NCBI GenBank assembly: GCA_903929655.1
Contig: CAIYVS010000435.1
Location: 1 to 5,276, forward strand
Origin: an uncultured Bacteroidota bacterium
Lineage (GTDB): Bacteria > Bacteroidota > Bacteroidia > Chitinophagales > Chitinophagaceae
DNA length: 5,276 nt
Reading direction: 5' to 3'
In this document: positions 5,253 through 5,276 of the stretch, piece after piece
Position numbering within the stretch: position 1 is the first letter of the stretch
Layout: the number at the start of each line of letters is the position of its first letter
The notes under the pieces: generated by a model
Database searches by the model: none
The model's input: only the letters and a program-made list of their open reading frames with translations
What the model was told of the DNA's origin: nothing
Made by a program: the position numbers and the translations under genes

Positions 5253-5276
5253 TAGCCCCCTGCTCACGCAAAGACA
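5170..5276 (-). CDS. lysS: Fragment of a class IIb aminoacyl-tRNA synthetase OB-fold, most like LysS
   Basis: On the minus strand from 5274 down to 5170 one frame reads 'SLREQGAIIFADLFDGTA' then 'RFQSLVHKEKIGDEAFD'. The pattern G-x-IIFADLxDG-x-x-RFQ, followed by a charged stretch, is that of the N-terminal anticodon-binding OB-fold of lysyl-tRNA synthetase; the AspS/AsnS OB-fold is related and is the main alternative. The fragment has no start in the window and runs into the histone-like repeat DNA, where it meets TAG at 5163-5161, so the catalytic domain of some 350-400 residues is missing. It is therefore a broken or artificially joined piece. The flavour seems closer to candidate-phyla LysS than to typical Bacteroidota LysS, but that is an impression, not a result. 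Confidence 0.45.

Noticed and set aside
4781..5267. Two long minus-strand open frames rich in Ala/Phe/Gly or Cys/Phe/Arg opposite the histone-like gene
   Set aside because: They are antisense shadows of the Lys/Ala/Pro repeats. Their composition follows entirely from the repeat codons, and neither has a plausible protein pattern. Only the right-hand 105 bases hold a credible minus-strand coding signal, in another frame.

Overview
The window looks like a chromosomal segment of a Bacteroidota bacterium, most likely of the Chitinophagaceae/Sphingobacteriia type. This is an inference from several signs: AT-rich DNA, starts without Shine-Dalgarno sequences, promoter elements of the Bacteroidota TTG-N19-21-TAnnTTTG type, a His-rich N-terminus of the 'MEVHHHAH' kind, and a Lys/Ala/Pro histone-H1-like protein. 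It could be a complete short metagenomic contig, because both ends cut through genes.

Left part (2-2649): a 5'-truncated gene begins like a HAD-superfamily phosphatase and ends in a C-terminal half I do not recognise. It is followed by a tight three-gene operon: a seven-helix membrane protein, a HisKA_3/NarL-type histidine kinase with one membrane helix and no recognisable input domain, and a NarL/LuxR-type response regulator. The three overlap by 25 and 8 bases, so they are probably translated together, and the 7TM protein is the obvious candidate sensor.

Middle (2650-4644): an intergenic region carries direct repeats, a palindrome and a near-perfect -24/-12 (sigma-54) promoter in front of a 64-residue basic protein. 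A strong bidirectional terminator separates it from a convergent small secreted protein. A divergent gene encodes a 280-residue membrane-anchored protein with a His-rich N-terminus. Next comes a 59-residue paralogue of the 64-residue protein, this time behind a housekeeping-type promoter. Two copies of one small uncharacterised family under different sigma-factor logic is the most interesting point in the window.

Right end (4645-5276): a histone-H1-like Lys/Ala/Pro protein is built on three exact-length 19-residue repeats (57 bp each). Its normal composition stops abruptly at about 5169. From there to the end the opposite strand reads as a fragment of a class IIb aminoacyl-tRNA synthetase OB-fold, most like LysS. 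This points to a chimeric join or a rearrangement, so the last 27 residues of the histone-like ORF are probably not authentic.

There is no CRISPR array, tRNA, rRNA or insertion sequence that I can support. No gene-free stretch exceeds 300 bases.
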